From the NCBI GenBank assembly GCA_035772405.1, contig JAYKKM010000376.1:481001-545000 (forward strand): a stretch of DNA of 64,000 nt. The letters run 5' to 3'. The DNA is from Chrysogorgia sp. JL179-B06. Its lineage: Eukaryota > Cnidaria > Anthozoa > Scleralcyonacea > Chrysogorgiidae. The notes beneath the pieces are model-generated. The model had not been told where the DNA came from. It was given only the letters and a program-made list of their open reading frames with translations, and did no database searches. This document shows positions 12,200 through 23,639 of the stretch, in pieces (positions within the stretch are counted from its first letter, which is position 1; each line of letters opens with the position of its first letter). The position numbers and the translations under genes are program-made.

Positions 12200-12966
12200 T
12201 GTAGCAGAGTGAAAAGGTGGTAAACTGACGAAATACTGACGTTTCGAGCGGAGCCCTTCATCAGAGTAAGACGAGATGAAATAAAATAAATAGGGCTTAT
12301 ATATATGCTAAAAGGGTGTCACAAGTAGAAAGTAGCCAATCAAATGCACGGCCGGAGATAAACAAACTAATAATGAGATGCGAAAATTTAAATCATTTGC
12401 TATTTTTACAGTCGATCAGCAAACAGACTGAGGGGGAGGGAGAAATGACAGGTCCAATATTCCAGGGGATTATGCGATAGTAAAGCGGTAAGAAGCAAAA
12501 ACTTGAAAATGAAATGAAATTGCATGAGCTAATAATAAAAAAGTTCCACGCAAACTAAAATAACAAAAAAACGTGTAGGAAATTAAAGAAAAGAAAAACG
12601 TTCGTTAAGACCAAGAGGATGTGTGGTGCCAAGTTTAAAAATGATACGCTTCTCTTGCCGTTTTCCGTTATCGTTTCCACATGAGATGGAAAGGATGGCA
12701 CAGACTTTTATATCTGAAACCAAATGGTTAGAGCTGCTGAAATGACGGGCTACAGGTTTGTCAACATCATTGTTCTTCACAGAACGGAGATGTTCAGCAA
12801 ACCTGTCTGAAAGGCGTCGCACAGTTTCACCGATGTAGATTTTAGGGCATTTATCGCAAGGCATGCAATAAATGATGTTGGTGGACGTGCATGAAAAAGT
12901 ATGACGGATTGTGTGGTCGGTATGTGTGTGTACTGTATGTGTGTGTACTTTTACGTGAGATGACAA
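12200..12966 (-). pseudogene. 5'-truncated Penelope-like element, GIY-YIG endonuclease end
   Basis: The minus-strand frame 12966-12583 gives a 127-residue fragment with IIYCMPCDKCPKIYIGETVR, then RFAEHLRSVKN, and ends in GLNERFSFL and a stop. The spaced Cys residues before YIGET are the zinc-linked GIY-YIG nuclease domain of Penelope-like retroelements, which nicks target DNA during insertion. The reverse transcriptase that should precede it is missing, so the copy is 5' truncated. To the left lie an untranslated tail and a hammerhead-like motif (12236-12264). The right boundary, near 12966, lies about 50 bases from the signal-peptide exon at 13021, so the element landed close to a splice donor of the host gene. 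Confidence 0.8.
12236..12264 (-). ncRNA. Hammerhead-like motif in Penelope-like 3' tail
   Basis: On the minus strand: CTGATGA, one unpaired A, stem GGGC / GCTC with loop TCC (one G-T pair), then GAAAC and GTCAG. The position, in the 3' tail of a Penelope-like element, agrees with published occurrence of hammerheads in this class. The extra A before stem II is not canonical. Confidence 0.4.
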
Positions 12967-13020
12967 GGCCGTCTATTACGTCCCAGTCCAATTAAGTCGA
13001 CTGAATCAAATAAAACTTAC

Positions 13021-13069
13021 CTGCAAATAGAAAGACAACAACTGTAAACGACTTGATCCAGTAAAACAT
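13021..13069 (-). CDS. Alternative first coding exon: second signal peptide of the metalloproteinase-like gene
   Basis: On the minus strand an ATG at 13069-13067 opens MFYWIKSFTVVVFLFA, a Lys followed by a ten-residue hydrophobic core ending in Ala, like a cleavable signal peptide. One G remains before a perfect GTAAGT donor (13020-13015). As with the exon at 7530-7581, this G completes a Val codon with the exon at 1-116. The two exons give the same predicted architecture from different sequences, suggesting two promoters or a duplicated, diverged first exon. This one has the stronger donor. Confidence 0.5.
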
Positions 13070-13870
13070 TTTCTTGCACAATTTCTTCAATTTCTAAAGA
13101 AATCACGCAGGTTATTTTTGAGAGAGTAACAAAACTAATCCGAAATATATACAAAGAATAACACGATTTACACGCAATTCAAGGCTATATTTAAATTTGG
13201 TTATAATTGAGAGTCATAATATAATATTTTTCAGTTAAACTAAGGCGACATAATGATCGAAACACGCCAAGCATTTCGACGTAAAAGAAAAAGCATGCGG
13301 TAAAATAATATAAAATAATTCAAAATAATGGTGATTTCTTGGGTATCTTAGTTACTAATTAATTTTACAGGCAAGAGTAACTCTTATGAAACAAATATAA
13401 TCTACTTTTTAAAAGAGCAAAATAATTGTCATTGAGTTTTGACATTGGACCTCATTGTGGACTTTGTATTATATAAAGGTATTTTAATGTCATTAAACCA
13501 CCACATAATTATAGATAAAGAGCAAATTGGTAAGATTTAGTTTAGTAATGCAGCCAAGACCCTAGTATGTTTGGTCTTTCTCATATACCAAATAGAAATC
13601 GCTTCCCTGTAGATTTAAACCAAGGCACATTTCCCTTTCGCTAAAATCGTATCAACAAATCAGAATAAATCAGTGCACGCGGAGTCCCAATCTCATTTAG
13701 AGACAGTTATATTTGTTAATTTTATGAATATTCTAGATCCTAATCCTAACCCAAACCTTACGTTACCCCTAGCAAAAGCTTGACACTTTTATTATCGAAA
13801 TCACTAGAGTGGTGAAAACTCCAATCAAAATATGGCTTCAAAAAATTCATTTTGATCATTTGGCTGATGT
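13070..13870. other. Spacer, nothing recognised apart from short CCTAACC run
   Basis: AT-rich. The only feature noted is a short telomere-like CCTAATCCTAACCC at about 13738-13760. Confidence 0.4.
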
Positions 13871-13939
13871 TTTCGAATCAAATGGTTTTGCAATTGCAGG
13901 ATCTTTTCTAGCAATGCCAATGGATACTGATGACATCAA

Positions 13940-14045
13940 TGTTAATATTAATGCTTGAATTTTATTTCAAATTATCAAAAATATTAATGCTTGAATATCA
14001 AGCATTAATCAAAAAAAATATCAAGCATATTAATGCTTGAATAGC
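13940..14045. repeat. TTAATGCTTGAAT direct and inverted repeats
   Basis: Four copies of TTAATGCTTGA (three direct, one inverted as TCAAGCATTAA) within about 100 bases. Confidence 0.65.
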
Positions 14046-14499
14046 ATTTCGCACTTTCACCTACTTCGATCAATCTACCATGATGTGTAAATATAGGACT
14101 ATTGAAGGTGGCTAACAGTATCTTTTCAGTCAGTATATAGATAGTCTCGTTTCTGCTTTTGACTGCAGTAATCTGTGCATTTGTAAATTGATGATTTAAA
14201 CGCCAGCGTTGAGGTTATGGAGTGTTTGCATGGAAGTTAATTTACGCACAACCGTTTGGCTGAAACATATCAACATTGATATTTAATATCCGGATCCAGA
14301 TGCTACAGCTACAAATCCATTTTTCTCGAAAAACAAGACTTCTAGGTATGAAATTGTTTATTGTAATCCGTGCAAGGCAAATGTATCTTTGAATCATGTG
14401 ATGCATTAACTTCGTATCACGTGGTACATTTAAATTTACCTCATCCAACGTTTGTTTACGAAACAATAATTAACCACTATAGTGATTTCGATAGTATCT

Positions 14500-15365
14500 G
14501 CAGTGATTGCAGTTAATGTATAGCGGTTAACGTCATAAAAATGGACGACGTTCAAAATCAAAAAAGGACGAGGTTAAAAATCCACAATTTCGAGCAACAC
14601 TTGGACGACGTTGAAAATCCAAAACGACGGCGATGCAAATCCGAAATCTTGAGCAATTCTTTGTTAATATGACAATTTACAGCAGATGATCAAGTGCAGG
14701 AGACAAAAATAAACCAGTTTACCGCCCCTTATTGACGTTGTTCGACATCTGTTTTTTAGTGTGAATGAATGACAAAAATGTTCCGCTTATATAGGTGAAT
14801 AACCTGTAAGTGGAACATTTTTTAAAAACCAATAACAATATACGCAACGTTAAACCATACCAGATGAAAGATCCTTGGTAATGTCGTTGTAGGTTATTAA
14901 ATATACTAGTTCATATCATGATTGTGTGAAGATTGTATAATACATCAATCAAAAATTATGCTAAACAAAGAACAGCAAGACATCGTTGAGTACATGACTG
15001 AAAATGCACAAAAAAGAAGGTTCTCTCGTAGGCATACGCATTTCACCTTTAGTCAAAATTAGACCCAGCCTGACTTGATAAGTTGTGGTTGAGACATGGA
15101 CAGCATAAAGAAGATCAGAAACGAAATATTCCACACAGTTACAATGTCCAGAGTCAGGTTTTCGTAACATATGCCTGCGTCATGATTTCAAAAAACAGTA
15201 ATTTGCATGCTATCGATAAGAGATAAAACAGCACGGGGGATTAAAAGTTATTCAACAAAATATATATATATAGATATAATAAGATCGTTATATTATCATG
15301 TATATCTAACCTGTTCAAAAGTATCGGCTGCTAAAGTAGTTAAGACATGCAACATTGAATTGGTA
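14500..15365 (+). repeat. Local 0.9-kb repeat family, copy 1
   Basis: Similar to 17105-17950 in the same orientation and to 18330-19822 inverted. Shared landmarks in order: GATTGCAGTTA, CATAAAAATG, GACAATTTACAGCAG, CAACGTTAAACCATACCA, AAACAAAGAACAGCAAGACA, CATTTCACCTTTAGTCAAAA, TTAGACCCAGCCTGACTTGA, ACACGGGGGATTAAAAGTTA. There is no open reading frame. It could be a non-autonomous transposon or a local duplication. Confidence 0.75.
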
Positions 15366-16146
15366 AAACCGGAATAAACATTCACATTAAGTTTTATAAA
15401 TGATTTTTTATGATATTTGAGTGATTATGCAGTTAAAAGTGGAGATTGATAGTGTTAATATAACTAGCATTCTGTCTCGCACACGCTGTGTCAAGAAAAA
15501 CGAAACTTTGTCACTTTGTAAATCGCTATCTTGCAAATGTTGTTAAATATGTTTAAAACATGAACTCGGATTTTAGGTTTTAGCAAGTCAGTAGTCCGCA
15601 TAATCGTTAAAAATGCTTTAAGTAGAAATGATTTGCAATTGATAAGAAAGCAGACATATGTTATACTAGCAGGAAAAGTATAGGATTGCGAATTGAAGAG
15701 TTGAAAAGGCGACATAATTGTTATAAAAGCACATACAGAACGTCGTGCTTACAATAGAAACAAACAGAAACCACACACTTCACATGCACGAAACAGATAA
15801 ACGACATTTTCCTGAGGAACTAGCTGTATAAGAGAAGAGAAAAAGTACAAAAAAACTTACCACGTTTCTCTGAATTGGAAGACAAGGTGGTTTTGTGGAC
15901 AAGATGTATCCAATCGATGATCGTCTGGCCAGACAGCAAACGAAACAGTCTCTTACTTATGTTGTTGCAATAGACAACTGAATTCAATGCCCCCGCTAGC
16001 TTGGAGAGTCAGCGCACAATGCCAAGACGCATAAGCAGAATAAATATTTAACTGATCATGCCCCGGAAAAACATCAGTTCCACCCACGCATATCAAAATA
16101 ATTAAACCAATAACGGCTGTTTATTCTCATTCTGTTGTTGAAAATG
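15366..16146. other. Spacer, nothing firmly recognised
   Basis: A minus-strand GTAAGT donor occurs at 15860-15855 after a frame without an ATG. It is too weak to call an exon. Otherwise nothing. Confidence 0.35.
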
Positions 16147-16563
16147 CCTATAAAGTCAACAAAATGTTATTGTCTTATTTGGAAGAACTTTTAAACGATA
16201 AAGTAACTTCTTTTGAAGATTTTTGCTTTATCGTTTTGTTTTTTATATATTTCAGTTTGTTTGATATGCAAATGTCTGGAATTTCACACATGCATAATGA
16301 CTTACCGAATAAGTTTGTGTATCACATTACATTCTCAAACACATGTTATTCACACTTTAGTGTTTTCATTTCGTGAAGGCAAAGATATATAACATTCTCT
16401 GATAAGTCATTATACATGTGTGACGAAATTCCAGACATTTGCATATCAAACAAACTGAAATATATAAAAAATAAAGCGAAGAAACGAAAATCTTCAAAAG
16501 AAGTTACTTTATCATTTTAAAAGTTCTTCCAAATAAGACAATAATTTTTTGACGTTATAAGCA
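16147..16563. mobile_element. Palindromic MITE
   Basis: Arms of about 130-190 bases: 16167 onward (TTATTGTCTTATTTGGAAGA) pairs with sequence ending at 16544, and pairing weakly extends outward to 16147 and 16563. The core AGTTTGTTTGATATGCAAAT also occurs, diverged, in the inverted repeat at 52365-52665, so both belong to one family. Confidence 0.75.
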
Positions 16564-17104
16564 TTTATATCAGTTCTTTTAGGACGAAACAGTTCAACTC
16601 ACTTTGACTTCATTAATTGATTTGCTTCAGCGTAGCAGATTTTGTTATTGACTCCCTAATATAAAAAACAGCACACGTTTTCATTAATCAGAAACTTGTT
16701 GATGTGAAGTGAAACCAATTTTTTACGTGCATGGCTAGTTAATTGGTGAAAGATATAGAGGGTTTTCGTCAATATTTTGTCATTTATTAAAGTAGCTTTT
16801 GTTGAATCAAACCAAACTGGTTTAAATGCTTACGGTTTATCGTCAAATTTCTCTCGAACGGCATAATCAATTCCCAGCATTTTGTTTTTGATCCAGCTGT
16901 CCTCCATTGACCTGTACCAAGTGATTGATTATGCAGTACGAGTATAAAAACATATTAGAACGCGTAATTCACATTAGTTCGGTTTGATATTGCCGATCAA
17001 ACCGAGTCCATTGAGCAGCTTAATGGCGACGACATTCTTAAATTCAAACACCATGTATGCACCACTTTCAACATTTTTTGAAACATTTTTGAAGATTGAT
17101 ACTT

Positions 17105-17949
17105 AATTCACAGTAATTGCAGTCAGTATTCAGGGTAAACTAGATTAAAACTCTTTGCTGTTGACGTCGTCTGCAAATCATAAAAATGATTTACGCAGCG
17201 CATTCTGCGGACTAATAATTATCGATACTTGGATTGTCATTCGGCATCAGAAAGATATTGGTAACTAAAGGTTTAAAATGCAAAATGTTGAGAAAATATT
17301 TGATATCATGACAATTTACAGCAGCTGATCAACATGCAGGAATCAAAAATAAACTAATTGCCCGCCCCCTATTTTTTATTGAATTGAAGTTGTTTGACAT
17401 ACTCTGTTTTTTGGTGTGAACGAACGTTCAAGTAGAATATTATTTTAAAACAAATAACAATTCGCAACGTTAAACCATACCAAATGAAGGAGTGCTTGCC
17501 TTGATGATATTTGTCGTTGTATAGTTTGTGTCATGATTGTGTAAAAATTGTATAATACATGATCAATCACAAATTATACTAAACAAAGAACAGCAAGACA
17601 TCGCTGATCAAATGTCCGAAACAGTATCAAGAAAAAAGATCTCGCGTAGTCATGCGCATTTCACCTTTAGTCAAAATTAGACCCAGCCTGACTTGATGAA
17701 TTGTGGTTGAGACATGGACAGCATAATGAAGATCAGAAATGTAATATTGCACACAGTTTCAATACCCAAATGTCAGGATTTCGAAAACAATAATTTGCAT
17801 ACAATTGACAAGAGATAAAACAACACGGGGGATTAAAAGTTATTCACTGACAAGAAAAATATGTAAATATAACAATTAAGGTCATCATATTATCATGACA
17901 TATCTAAGAAGTGCAGAAATATTGGTTGCGAAAGCAGTTAGACAGAAAG

Positions 17950-17950
<1 letters not shown>
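17105..17950 (+). repeat. Local 0.9-kb repeat family, copy 2
   Basis: Same landmarks as 14500-15365. With copy 3 it forms a large inverted pair centred on the (TA)n at 17951-18055. Confidence 0.75.
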
Positions 17951-18043
<93 letters not shown>

Positions 18044-18055
18044 TATATATATATA
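17951..18055. repeat. (TA)n microsatellite at the centre of a large inverted repeat
   Basis: About 95 bases of TA, then CAGTATATATATACA. Confidence 0.95.
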
Positions 18056-18607
18056 CATATATATTGCAAATCACTTCTACTTAAAACTGTGAACGTAGTA
18101 TAAAACCTGAAAACTGAGTTCATACTAAGCTCCCGGTGGTGACCTTTGTACTATCTATTAATCACTTAAACATTTAAGTTCGCATGCTAGTAACAGGCCA
18201 TGTTTGCGTTCACGGATGCGAGACAGAATTCTATAGTTATATAACACTTACAGTATGGTCTCCACTTTTTACTTTTAAACTGCATAATTATCTCAAATAT
18301 CATAAAAAATCATTTGTAATGTTTATTCTTTATACCAAGTCAATGTTGCATATGTTCTTAACTGCTTTCGTAGCCGATACTTCTGAACAGGTTATAGATA
18401 CTTCATGATAATGTGATAAGAATACGAATATAACTTTTGATCCCCCGTGTTGTTTTATCTCTTGTTAATTGCATGTAAATTACTGATTTTTGAAGCAAGC
18501 ATATGTTACGGAAAGCTGACATCTGGATATGGCAACTGTCCACCCAGTTTCCATATTACGATTCTGGTTTTCATTATGTTGGCCACAAAATTCATGAAGT
18601 TTGGCTG

Positions 18608-18942
18608 AGTCTAGCCTGTATACAGCCTGAATATACACCTGTAATACAGTCTGTGAAAACTCGCACGATAGCTTGTCCCCCGCTGAGCTACTCAGATCTG
18701 AGTAGTAGATTTTGATTGTTCAAATCACAACCCTTGACTTATTCCAGGTACAATTGGTTCTCTGGGAATTCTTGTGAGATCAAATAATCCAATCAAATAA
18801 ACAATTATGAATCATATGAGTATTAAACCACTCAAAATCTACAACTCAGATCTGAATAGCTCGGCGGGGGGTCAACAAGCTATCGTGCGAGTTTTCACCG
18901 ACTGTATTACAGTGTATATTCAGGCTGTACACAGGCTAGACT
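18608..18942. mobile_element. Palindromic MITE inside repeat copy 3
   Basis: Ends AGTCTAGCCTGT (18608) and its complement (to 18942). Arms of about 110 bases are complementary, including GAATATACACCTGTAATACA and CTCGCACGATAGCTTGT. A CTGAG-like word at both edges may be the target duplication. Confidence 0.75.
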
Positions 18943-18964
18943 GAGTCTGATTTTGACTAAAGGT

Positions 18965-19188
18965 GCACAGTAAAAACAGATTTGTTAAAACAACCAATTT
19001 CTTCGGTTGTCTCAGACGCATCAATTGACCATTTGTTATGGGTTGAAACAGGTAAATTTATTGGTTGAAACAACCAAACTAAGGTCATTTTAACCAAAAT
19101 ATTTGGTTTATTTAACCATTCAAATTGGTTATGTGTATGAGACAACCTATCAAATTGGTTGTTTCAACCAATCTGTTTTTACAGTGTG
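18965..19188. mobile_element. Small MITE with GGTTGTTTCAACC motifs
   Basis: Inverted ends CACAGTAAAAACAGATT and AATCTGTTTTTACAGTG. The interior is built of repeated, often palindromic AACCAA/TTGGTT words. The termini resemble Tc1/mariner-type MITEs. Confidence 0.65.
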
Positions 19189-19859
19189 AAATGTGCATGT
19201 TTATACGTGAGAAACGTTTTCTTGTTGGTGTTCAGACATTTGTTCAGCGATGTCTTGCTGTTCTTTGTTTAGTATAATTTGTGATTGATCATGTATTATA
19301 CAATATTTATACAATTATGATATAAACTATACAACGAAAAAATCATCAAGGCAAGGACCCTTCATATGGTATAGTTTAACGTTGCGAATTGTTATTGGTT
19401 TTGAAAAAAAATTCTACTTGTATAGGTGATGGCAAACATTCATTCACACAAAATAACAGAATATGTTTATAACATATATAATTACACTTATTCATATATA
19501 TATAAGAATATATATATGAATAAGTGTAATTTATTTTTGATTCCTGCAACTATATCAGCTGCTGTAAATTGCACGTCACGATACAAATATTTTCTCGAAG
19601 TTCTGGATTTTCAACCTATAGTTACCAAGCTCTTTCTGATATCGTACTCAGACAAACCAAGTCTAATTAGTAGTCCACAGAATAATCTCAACGTCGTCGT
19701 CCTTCTAAACAGGGAGCTGCGTGGAAGCATTTTTATGATCTATAATAGACGACGTCAACCGAAAATAGTTTCATTCTAATTTATCCTGAACACTAACTGC
19801 AATCACTGCAAATAAACGTGCATGTTAAGAATAAAAAATGTCTTAAAATATATGTTGAA

Positions 19860-20215
19860 AGAATTATTATATTAATTATCCCCTCGCGAGTGATAATCTC
19901 GACCGGCCAGAATGCAGTTCCCGCCATAAATTCCTGCGTAAAATCCAAGCGGATTCTAAATCCAGAAAGTAGTTGGTTTATGCATATATAAATATATGTA
20001 TTATATATATATATACGGTGTACGGTCGTTTTTGTTGCCATGATAACCAAAGGAAATGATGTTAAAGAATTACACTCGGGATAGTAGGTTAGGACACGGC
20101 TAATGATTAGGATGTATACGGGTTTCTGATTCCGACGTCCTGAATTTGCAACGTTTTTTGGGTTGGTTAAATTTGGCGTTTAGATTTAAATTGACGCCGG
20201 CGCGACAAACCGCCG
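19860..20215 (-). repeat. Dispersed repeat, copy A
   Basis: Reverse complement of the sequence at 47285-47610, with landmarks in order: GATAATCTCGACCGG, TCCCGCCATAAA, a (TA)n block, GTTGCCATG, and TTGGTTAAATTTGGCGTTTA. It belongs to a dispersed family of unknown type. Confidence 0.6.
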
Positions 20216-20552
20216 TTGCCATATTCGGCACAAAATCAGTAATGTTTGCAGTAATGTTTGTTTTTTTTCATGCAGAAAATGTAGACTGTAGTGTTGACGG
20301 GCAAGCAAATTTTATTTTGAAATGTTCATCTATGGATCCTTTCGCATTGTCAGTTTTGAATTTGTTGATCACCAAAGAGAAATAAAGCTAAATAAATTAG
20401 TATTCTCAAACAAGGCTAATAGTACATTGTGAGTCTGTGTTGAGGGAAGGCCCTTTCATTTTATCGTGTATTCACTCCTTGACAATTTGATTAACTTCGA
20501 TGAAAGGCTTTCGCTCGAAAGTTTGAATAACCTCTTACACACTATTGCGGTA

Positions 20553-21143
20553 GTGCAACCATGGATGGTACAAGACTGGATGGGAAACTATAAGATCACG
20601 TGTGACGTTTCCAGCGTGCTGATTGGTTAAGGCACCAGTTGATCGCGTGAAAACCTAGTTGAAAATCGTGACGTCACAAAATCTCCATAAATCGCAACTT
20701 TTAGCAATAATACAGCTAAAAATGATGGTCAAACTACCAAAAAATATAACAATGCCACTTTACGATGGAATATCCAACTACTATTACTAATTTTAGGCGA
20801 AAAGTTTCAAATTCAGACGGTGAAAAACGCGTCGCGAATTTCAACTAAAACAACGATAGTTTTTGCGACGCCAGTTTCTTCACAACAAAAAGAAAACAGC
20901 TGAAACAAGACGAACAACATTTACCTCGAACACTTAGCCGTGGCTTAAGCAGGTTTGTGAGACGATGAAACTTTTTGGAATCTCAATATAGCTACCTGAA
21001 TACGAAAATATGGAGAAGTCAAAGAGAAACTCAGCAAAATCTGCGTACTCGTGACATCTTCGTGATATCACGATTTTCAACTAGGTTTTCACGCTGACGT
21101 CAGCTAGTTTCCTATCCAGTCTTTTTATTATCCATGGTGCAAC
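20553..21143. mobile_element. MITE with long terminal inverted repeats
   Basis: The left end (GTGCAACCATGGATGG, then AAGACTGGATGGGAAACTA) and the right end (its complement, 21092-21143) match. Internal to them, GTGAAAACCTAGTTGAAAAT pairs with ATTTTCAACTAGGTTTTCAC. No coding content. The fill includes TGACGTCA-type words. Confidence 0.7.
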
Positions 21144-21224
21144 AACCTTTCATATATCTGTATTTATACACTGCCCCCTCCACAGTACGCAGTACTATAG
21201 TACTCTTCAAGAAAATAACCATGT

Positions 21225-21985
21225 TATAGAATAGAATAGAATAGAATAGAATAGAATAGAATAGAATAGAATAGAATAGAATAGAATAGAATAGAATAGA
21301 ATAGAATAGAATAGAATAGAATAGAATAGAATAGAATAGAATAGAATAGAATAGAATAGAATAGAATAGAATAGAATAGAATAGAATAGAATAGAATATA
21401 ATAGAATAGAATAGAATAGAATAGAATAGAATAGAATAGAATGGAATGGAATGGAATGGAATGGAATGGGATGGGAATGGAATGGAATGGAATGGAATTG
21501 AATAGAATAGAATAGAATAGAATAGAATAGAACAGAACAGAAAAGAATAGAATAGAATAGAATAGAATAGAATAGAATAGAATAGAATAGAATAGAATAG
21601 AATAGAATAGAATAGAACAGAACAGAACAGAACAGAACAGAACAGAAAAGAATAGAATAGAATAGAATAGAATAGAATAGAATAGAATAGAACAGAATAG
21701 AATAGAACAGAACAGAAAAGAATAGAATAGAATAGAATAGAATAGAATAGAATAGAATAGAAAAGAGTAGAGTAGAGTAGAGTAGAGTAGAGTGGAGTAG
21801 AGTAGAGTAGAGTAGGGTAGGGTAGGGTAGGGTAGGGTAGGGTAGGGTAGGTAGGGTAGGGTAGGGTAGGGTAGGGTAGGGTAGGGTAGGGTAGGGTAGG
21901 GTAGGGTAGGGTAGGGTAGGGTAGGGTAGGGTAGGGTAGGGTAGGGTAGGGTAGGGTAGATAGTAGAGTAGAGTAGAGTAGAGTA
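21225..21985. repeat. Pentanucleotide satellite with stepwise unit variants
   Basis: About 150 units of a 5-base repeat. Blocks are homogeneous: AGAAT from 21225, a GGAAT patch near 21440-21500, AGAAC patches near 21530, 21617 and 21700, AGAGT from about 21766, AGGGT from about 21812 to 21958, and AGAGT again to 21985. Neighbouring blocks differ by one base. The minus-strand frames of up to 297 residues across it are artefacts of the 5-base period. Confidence 0.97.
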
Positions 21986-22049
21986 AAAAAAAAAGAAAAT
22001 AACATGACATGACAATAAATACATATATACTATACTATAGTTAATCAGT

Positions 22050-22700
22050 TAATGGATAAGATTGTTATAAATATTTAAAGTTATTGATCTCAGTGAAATC
22101 AATTTTTCTGATCATGGTTTTGAAAGACTTGAGTGTTTCGGTTATTCGTATAGTATCAGATAAAGAATTCCATAGTTTCATAGTCTCATATCTAAAAGAG
22201 TGTAGACCATAAGTTGTCGTGTTTACTTTAGGTATCTCCAATTTGTCTTTGCCTCGTAAATTCTTTAAGTTCAGTCTCTTTTTTACAAGTTCTCTTATGT
22301 ATTTTGGAGCCAGGTTGTTGAGAGCTCTATATACAACAATACAAGAGTCTTGATTTCTTCTACTTACCAGGTTGGACTTACTTAATTTTTGTAGAAGATC
22401 TTGATAAGAAGACTTTTGTCGTTAAAGACAAATCTTAAAGCACGATCGTTCAGTTTTTCGAGTTTATCCCTATTTCTCTTCCCACAAAATTGCCAAGTTT
22501 CAGAGCAATAAATGAAGTGAGGAAATATAAAAGTCCAATATAGGGTTTTCTTAGTGGTAATTGGAAGAATCTTTTTCATTCGACTCAATACACCAAGTTG
22601 TTTACTGATTTTCTTACATATTTTGGTTACGTGTTCGTTAAATTTGAAACCGTCGTCGACCTCAACACCAAGTAATGTCATTGCATGATGCAACAATTGG
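22050..22700 (-). pseudogene. CR1/L2-like LINE, 3' end of reverse transcriptase
   Basis: The minus-strand frame 22696-22382 gives LLGVEVDDGFKFNEHVTKIC, then RMKKILPITTKKTLYWTFIF, then PHFIYCSETWQFCGKRNRDK and LEKLNDRALRFVF. This is the post-catalytic thumb/C-terminal region shared by CR1/L2/Jockey-type LINEs. The catalytic FADD box is not present, so the copy is 5' truncated. After a frameshift the tail continues to about 22060 with conserved words for an ORF end (TTWK-like and SLSDT-like positions). It is inactive. Confidence 0.75.
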
Positions 22701-22886
22701 CAAAATGTTGTCTTGAAGTGTTATTATGTTCGTAGTATTGTTCAGAATTGTTTAGATATATTTTAAAATACTTAACAATAACAGAGAGATTTATGCTATA
22801 TACCATTAGAAACCCTTGAAAATTTACAATTGTGGTGCAAGTTTGAAATTTGAAGTGTGTTACGATTTAAATGTTTAGAATTTGGA

Positions 22887-23016
22887 AAAATTATAATTTT
22901 TGTATATTGCTCAGAAATCCTTTGAAACATTGTGAAATACTTAACAGAGATCTCTCTGTTAAGTATTTCACAATGTTTCAAAGGATTTCTGAGCAATATA
23001 CAAAAATTATAATTTT
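22887..23016. repeat. Perfect 64-base palindrome with 2-base spacer
   Basis: Bases 22887-22950 are, as far as I can check by eye, the exact complement of 22953-23016, with TC between them. The flanks (22790-22880 and 23028-23110) are also related to each other as direct repeats: both carry CAATTGTGGTGCAAGTTTGAA. Confidence 0.9.
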
Positions 23017-23454
23017 GCTAATCTATGCTAAATATACCATTAGAAAGCCATTGAATAATCACAATTGTGGTGCAAGTTTGAATTTTGTAGCTACCATGAA
23101 ACAATTTAAAAATTTGTAACTGTGTAATGTTTTCAATATTTAGAATTTTCAAAAGATATAATTTTGACACATAATTTGATGAGGTTGGATTAAATTCATG
23201 CAGTTGTGAGGTGAAAGGCACTCTGAAAAGAAAGTTAAAAATTAAGCACAAGATCGGACAGAGAGTAATGGTATATGTGATGTTGGTTTGGTTTTAGAAG
23301 TGTTGTTATCATAATTTTTATGTATAAATTTAACTTCCCAACATTTGGCATTATTCAAAGGATTTCTCTCGGTTGTCAATTAGTTATATAATTTTTGTTT
23401 TCATAGAATTAAAATGCATGCGGTAAACAAAGTCCCAAGTGAATCAGCTCAGGC

Positions 23455-23625
23455 GATACGTGGACAATTGTTAATCTCAAATCCTCAGAAAATGTCCCAG
23501 ACACTGCAGGGCTCGAACATGTAACTTTCTTATTGCCTGTGATCGGACATGCTCAAATATCAAGACTCTTATGGAGAGCGAATCAGAATGTTACAATGAT
23601 GTACTGGTTTGATTACTATATGCAC
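23455..23625 (-). mobile_element. tRNA-derived SINE, copy 1 (diverged)
   Basis: Similar to 32855-32995 and 49060-49215. The B-box-like GGCTCGAACATG complement is at 23510-23521. The A box is poorly preserved. Shared body: GGACAATTGT, CTCAAATCC, GAAAATGTCCCAGACA. Confidence 0.5.
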
Positions 23626-23639
23626 TACTATATGCACGT

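Larger units (their letters stand above)
18330..19822 (-). repeat. Local 0.9-kb repeat family, copy 3 (inverted, with two MITE insertions)
   Basis: Carries the landmarks of copies 1 and 2 in reverse complement, from TTGATCCCCCGTGTTGTTTT near 18437 to TGCAATCACTGCA near 19798. It is lengthened by the two small elements at 18608-18942 and 18965-19188. Confidence 0.75.

Noticed and set aside
15855..15960. Third candidate first exon on the minus strand with a GTAAGT donor
   Set aside because: The frame in the required phase has no ATG and no signal-peptide-like core, so only the donor supports it.
21112..22024. Three overlapping 266-297-residue minus-strand frames rich in Leu-Phe-Tyr-Ser
   Set aside because: A 5-base repeat translates as a 5-residue repeat in every frame. 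Openness follows from the repeat unit, not from coding.
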